A stretch of 56,261 bases of DNA, taken from the NCBI GenBank assembly GCA_013286585.1, contig JABDFK010000008.1, positions 1-56,261 of the forward strand. The letters are read 5' to 3'. A program made the position numbers and the translations under genes. Below are positions 53,013-56,261 of the stretch, one piece after another. Position 1 is the first letter of the stretch. Each line of letters begins with the position of its first letter. The notes below the pieces were generated by a model, which was not told where the DNA came from, did not search any database, and saw only the letters and a list, made by a program, of their open reading frames with translations. Source of the DNA: Deltaproteobacteria bacterium (GTDB taxonomy: Bacteria > Bdellovibrionota > Bdellovibrionia > Bdellovibrionales > Bdellovibrionaceae).

Positions 53013-56000
53013 CTACTTAAACTCCTGCTTGTATTCTAAATCAATGCCAAAAAAAGTCGTGGTGGGCTCTATGTTGTTTGAAACCCCGGACTGGGCGGAC
53101 TCAATATCCTCGTAAGAAGTCGACAAAGAGACATTGGGGTTTAAGCTGTACTTCACCTGAATATTCTGGGACTCCAAATCGCCAGTGGTTTTAGTGCCTG
53201 AAAACACCAGACGGTCATTGATCTTTCGTGAAATGGTGTATTTTGAGATCGCCATATTCTTCGTGTCGTCGTATTGCGAAGAAACTTGCACGTTGAACTC
53301 CAAAGCTTTTTGCGCACCCTTGGTGATTTCGTTAACCGCTCCGGCCAGGGCCTGAGTGGTCAGCGCCCCTGAATCGCGCCGCTGAGTTCCGCCATTGTCA
53401 TCCAAGCTTCCGGCAGTGATTCCCAGCGCCAGAAGCGAGACAATGTCTTGATAGGCCAGCGGAGGTTGGCTGTCCAAGCGGATCAGCGGGTTTTTGGCCA
53501 CACCTTGCACGGTCAAATTAATATCGTAGTCATTCACATGAGATCTTGCTGCTATAAATAGCTCTGGATTGATCTCTTTAGGGTTGTTAAAAGTGATGGT
53601 GCCATTGGTGACGTCAAAGTCCTTGTCACGAAAGGCGATTTTAGATCCAGGTTCCATGCTGATTTTACCGGTCAAAATGGGCGAGGTCGGACTGCCTTGA
53701 ACCAGAACATTGCCAGTCAAACTACCGTCCATCAGAGAGTCTTTGATGGACAGAGGTTGCTCCAATAGGACTTGCAAGTTCAGCGTGATCGGTTCGAATG
53801 TGTTCTGCAGCAAGACTTTAGGCAAATAAGAACTTTGCTTGGCATCGATGCCACCGGCGGATTCGGTGAAGTCCTTGGTGATCAGGCCGCCCGACACATG
53901 GTAGGTTCCAGCCAACGTGAATGGAAACCAGTTGCCAGAAAATACAACGTCGCCAGATCCACTCGAGCGAATGTTTTCAGGAACGTTCAACGTGACATTG
54001 TCAAAATGAGCCTTGAACAACATCGGTAGATCGCGAATGCCTTGAATTGAAATCGTGCCGTCGCCAGACAAGCTGCCACCGGCCAAGCCCGCCGTCACGT
54101 CAGAGACTATGATTTTCGTCTGCGAAAACTGAACCTTCGCATTGAGCTTTTCAAATGTGTGCGGCAGTCCTTTCAGTTTTACAAAGCCGTTGTCTAAATT
54201 TCCCGTGCCTAAAATTTCCGGCCGATCTAGGCGGCCATTGATGCTGGATTGTAAGTTCGCAGTGCCAGAGAGCTCGTCCAAGAACGGGAAAAAAACTTGC
54301 AGCAGATGCAATTGAATGTTGGCGCGGGCCTTTAAATTGAGTTTTTCCCGGGTGGAGTTGGTGCTGGACAACTCCAGATAAGAGTCATCCCCGGCCATGC
54401 GGAAGTCTTTCAGTGTTAGCTGTCCCTTGTCCATTTTGATTTGCATGGGTGCCGGATTTAGCAGGTGCAGGTTTTTACGTTGAAGTTCGGCGCGCATGAT
54501 GGTGCCTTCGCCGGTGGAAGCGAAAAAACCACCCTTGCCGGACTGCAGATGTAAATCTCCTGTCAGTCCCGCTTGATATTCGGAAAGCAGGGGAGTTCCG
54601 CCCATCAAAGTAAAGACGGTGGTGTAGTTCCAGTTGCGTGTGGAAAGATCCAGCTTGAAAGGATCTTGATCGGTCATCGGAATTACGAAGCTGGACACCA
54701 GTTTTCCGTCCAGCAGATTGGCGTCACCGGAAATCGTGTGGGCGTTAAAATTCAAGTGTGCTTGACTAGCGGGAAGTTCTTGATCTTCGATCACCAGATT
54801 TCTGATGTGAGAGTCAATGTGCACCTCTGGACTCAGAATGCGGCCGCTCAATTTGACATTAGCATCCCATTGCCCAGAAATATTCGGCGAAACGCGGGCG
54901 ATGGTGTCGCTCTCTTCGATCGTCATTCCGGAAGTGGCCAGCGACACCTGTGCTGTGCCGTCAGGATGGGCGACGCCTTCCCCGCTGATTCTTCCTTGGC
55001 CCTTGGACAGCGTTAGCTCTTCAATTTTGACTTCACCATCCTGGGAGTGCACTTTGAAATTGGCAGAGTCAAAATTTTCGCCCGCCAATTGTCCCCGCTG
55101 CAATGCTGTGGTGAAATCATAACTCAAATGCGAGAACTCCAGGGGTCCCCAAACTTTGGCTTTGATATCGCCGGTGCCAGTGAGCTCAAATGGAAGAACG
55201 ACTTTGCGTTGGAATGCCACTAACGCATCAGTGAGGTCCATACCTTGGCTTTCACCAGTGAGAGAAACAGTCTTGTCGTGCAACTTGATTTCGACATCGG
55301 CCGTGAGGCGGCTGGCGTTGATGTTGGTGGTGATATTTTCAAAGTCGAGTACGCCGGCCTTGTAGCGAAGGGTCATCTTAGGTTGACCTAAAAAGAAATC
55401 TTCCAGCCACACATCCTGGCCATCCAGATCAATGAAAAACACGGCGGCATTTTTGTCACCCTTCACCTGCCCGGACAGTTTGGCTTTGCCCTCCAGCTTC
55501 AGGTTCACCAACTTATCCAAGTTTTTAAAATCCACTTCTGGAGAGTCATAGGAAATCGCAAAGCCATCCGCGAATGACACTAGGCCGTCAGCGTGTCCGT
55601 CACTGTCACCGATTTTCAGGCCGGCCTCGAACTTCACTCTTTGACGATCGATATTGACGTTGCCGGCGACACCAATTTTTCCCAGTTCGATGATGGTGTC
55701 CGTGTCCTCGTAACTAGAGCGGGCTTCAAATGCATCGGAATGGGCCTCGCCTTGACAGGTGATATTGGGATCCGGATACAGCAGACCGCCGCATTGAAAC
55801 TGTGCGGCTGCCATCAGCTCAATGGGAATTTTTCCGACGGTGAGACCTTTCAGTAGCTGACTCAGGTCCAAAAGATCCGAGCCTAATTTGGTCTTGAAGC
55901 TAAGCTCTGGTTTATTTTCTAACCATTTTAGATCGAGCTCAAGCTCAGGTATGTCCACCAGAGCGGCTTCGTTGGTGATTTGAAAGGATTTGGTTTTAAA

Positions 56001-56261
56001 GCGATTGTCTTTCCACTGTCCCGAGAGCTGAACTTTGCCCACATCAATTTGCGCCACAGTGATTTGATCGCTATCAACCTCAAGATCACCTGTGCGCAAG
56101 GCCCCCTTTTCAATCAACACTTCGTTGGAAAACTTCAATGTGCCGGTGAGTGCGGGAATTTTAAATTCCTGCTGCAGTTTTTTCGAAAGCTCCGTTAGAT
56201 CAGTTGACGTATTGACTTGAACTCGAGCGGTTAAATTATTTTTAAAGTCATTCAAGTCATA
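53013..56261 (-). CDS. tamB: TamB-family (DUF490) inner-membrane-anchored protein, 5' end missing
   Basis: The visible 1082 residues are the C-terminal part of a TamB/AsmA-like protein, a long beta-taco that bridges the periplasm and carries lipids or assists barrel insertion with TamA. The frame is open to the window edge, so the N-terminal anchor is missing. Repeated hydrophobic-groove strands (AAAQFQCGG, LTADVEIKLHDKTVSLTGES) run through it. The C-terminal TamB signature is clear: YDINLTVQGVAKNPLIRLDS, PPLAYQDIVSLLALG and the final barrel-like EYKQEFK. The TTG at 56255 is not the true start because the frame continues upstream. Confidence 0.92.
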   Translation of the reverse strand, partial: YDLNDFKNNLTARVQVNTSTDLTELSKKLQQEFKIPALTGTLKFSNEVLIEKGALRTGDLEVDSDQITVAQIDVGKVQLSGQWKDNRFKTKSFQITNEAALVDIPELELDLKWLENKPELSFKTKLGSDLLDLSQLLKGLTVGKIPIELMAAAQFQCGGLLYPDPNITCQGEAHSDAFEARSSYEDTDTIIELGKIGVAGNVNIDRQRVKFEAGLKIGDSDGHADGLVSFADGFAISYDSPEVDFKNLDKLVNLKLEGKAKLSGQVKGDKNAAVFFIDLDGQDVWLEDFFLGQPKMTLRYKAGVLDFENITTNINASRLTADVEIKLHDKTVSLTGESQGMDLTDALVAFQRKVVLPFELTGTGDIKAKVWGPLEFSHLSYDFTTALQRGQLAGENFDSANFKVHSQDGEVKIEELTLSKGQGRISGEGVAHPDGTAQVSLATSGMTIEESDTIARVSPNISGQWDANVKLSGRILSPEVHIDSHIRNLVIEDQELPASQAHLNFNAHTISGDANLLDGKLVSSFVIPMTDQDPFKLDLSTRNWNYTTVFTLMGGTPLLSEYQAGLTGDLHLQSGKGGFFASTGEGTIMRAELQRKNLHLLNPAPMQIKMDKGQLTLKDFRMAGDDSYLELSSTNSTREKLNLKARANIQLHLLQVFFPFLDELSGTANLQSSINGRLDRPEILGTGNLDNGFVKLKGLPHTFEKLNAKVQFSQTKIIVSDVTAGLAGGSLSGDGTISIQGIRDLPMLFKAHFDNVTLNVPENIRSSGSGDVVFSGNWFPFTLAGTYHVSGGLITKDFTESAGGIDAKQSSYLPKVLLQNTFEPITLNLQVLLEQPLSIKDSLMDGSLTGNVLVQGSPTSPILTGKISMEPGSKIAFRDKDFDVTNGTITFNNPKEINPELFIAARSHVNDYDINLTVQGVAKNPLIRLDSQPPLAYQDIVSLLALGITAGSLDDNGGTQRRDSGALTTQALAGAVNEITKGAQKALEFNVQVSSQYDDTKNMAISKYTISRKINDRLVFSGTKTTGDLESQNIQVKYSLNPNVSLSTSYEDIESAQSGVSNNIEPTTTFFGIDLEYKQEFK

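Overview
The window is a densely packed, mid-GC bacterial chromosome segment of about 56 kb. The gene set suggests a Gram-negative, didermic bacterium of the Bdellovibrionota (Bdellovibrio-like) type. It has Omp85/TamB envelope machinery, several small beta-barrel proteins and lipoproteins, RNase Y together with ZapA and a proteobacterial-style ApaG, a high-potential iron-sulfur protein, and many secreted proteins. The taxonomic call is an inference from gene content; no rRNA gene is present. No phage, insertion sequence, CRISPR array or tRNA was recognised.

Layout. Positions 1-3.1 kb hold the end of glyS and ppdK. A small RelE-type toxin-antitoxin pair with a palindromic operator lies at 3.1-3.7 kb. 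Positions 3.8-14.3 kb form a long plus-strand housekeeping run: smc, ftsY, a small secreted protein, zapA, fthC, rny, tyrS, a 2Fe-2S ferredoxin and an alpha/beta hydrolase. Many of its junctions are 4-bp ATGA overlaps. Positions 14.3-16.2 kb carry small envelope genes: two beta-barrels, a Tat-exported HiPIP and an Ala/Lys-rich secreted peptide. A two-component system (16.4-18.5 kb) and an ALDH/EamA pair (18.6-20.9 kb) follow on the minus strand. Positions 21.0-28.0 kb hold an FKBP lipoprotein, pdxH, pcp, apaG, an EEP-family phosphodiesterase, a leucyl aminopeptidase, an uncharacterised 470-residue protein and a DUF502 membrane protein. Positions 28.1-30.0 kb encode an unusual secreted subtilase with a transmembrane helix and a cytoplasmic PilZ domain. 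Positions 30.9-34.6 kb encode a two-gene ABC exporter whose ATPase domains look like the two halves of an ABCC/MRP transporter. A Tat-lipoprotein amine oxidase, a secreted protein pair with a possible lipid-binding fold, folE and nnrDE follow.

Positions 40.8-41.4 kb form a compact regulatory island. It has a 34-residue lysine/arginine-rich protein gene on the minus strand. Divergent from it, and sharing the -35 region, is a predicted structured small RNA of about 150 nt with its own terminator. Positions 41.7-49.5 kb hold pepN, a VOC protein, a 118-bp inverted-repeat element, a PhoD-like lipoprotein that has lost catalytic residues, and the methylcitrate-cycle operon prpD-prpB-prpC. prpD carries a one-base frameshift in a run of seven A. 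The window ends with an Omp85 (TamA-like) protein and an incomplete TamB.

Functional themes are chromosome and division biology (SMC, FtsY, ZapA), cofactor and one-carbon metabolism (FthC, FolE, PdxH, NnrDE), propionate catabolism, and envelope biogenesis and secretion. The most unusual items are the subtilase-PilZ fusion, the split ABCC-like exporter, the structured RNA beside the tiny basic protein gene, and a family of short hairpin repeats that abut minus-strand stop codons.
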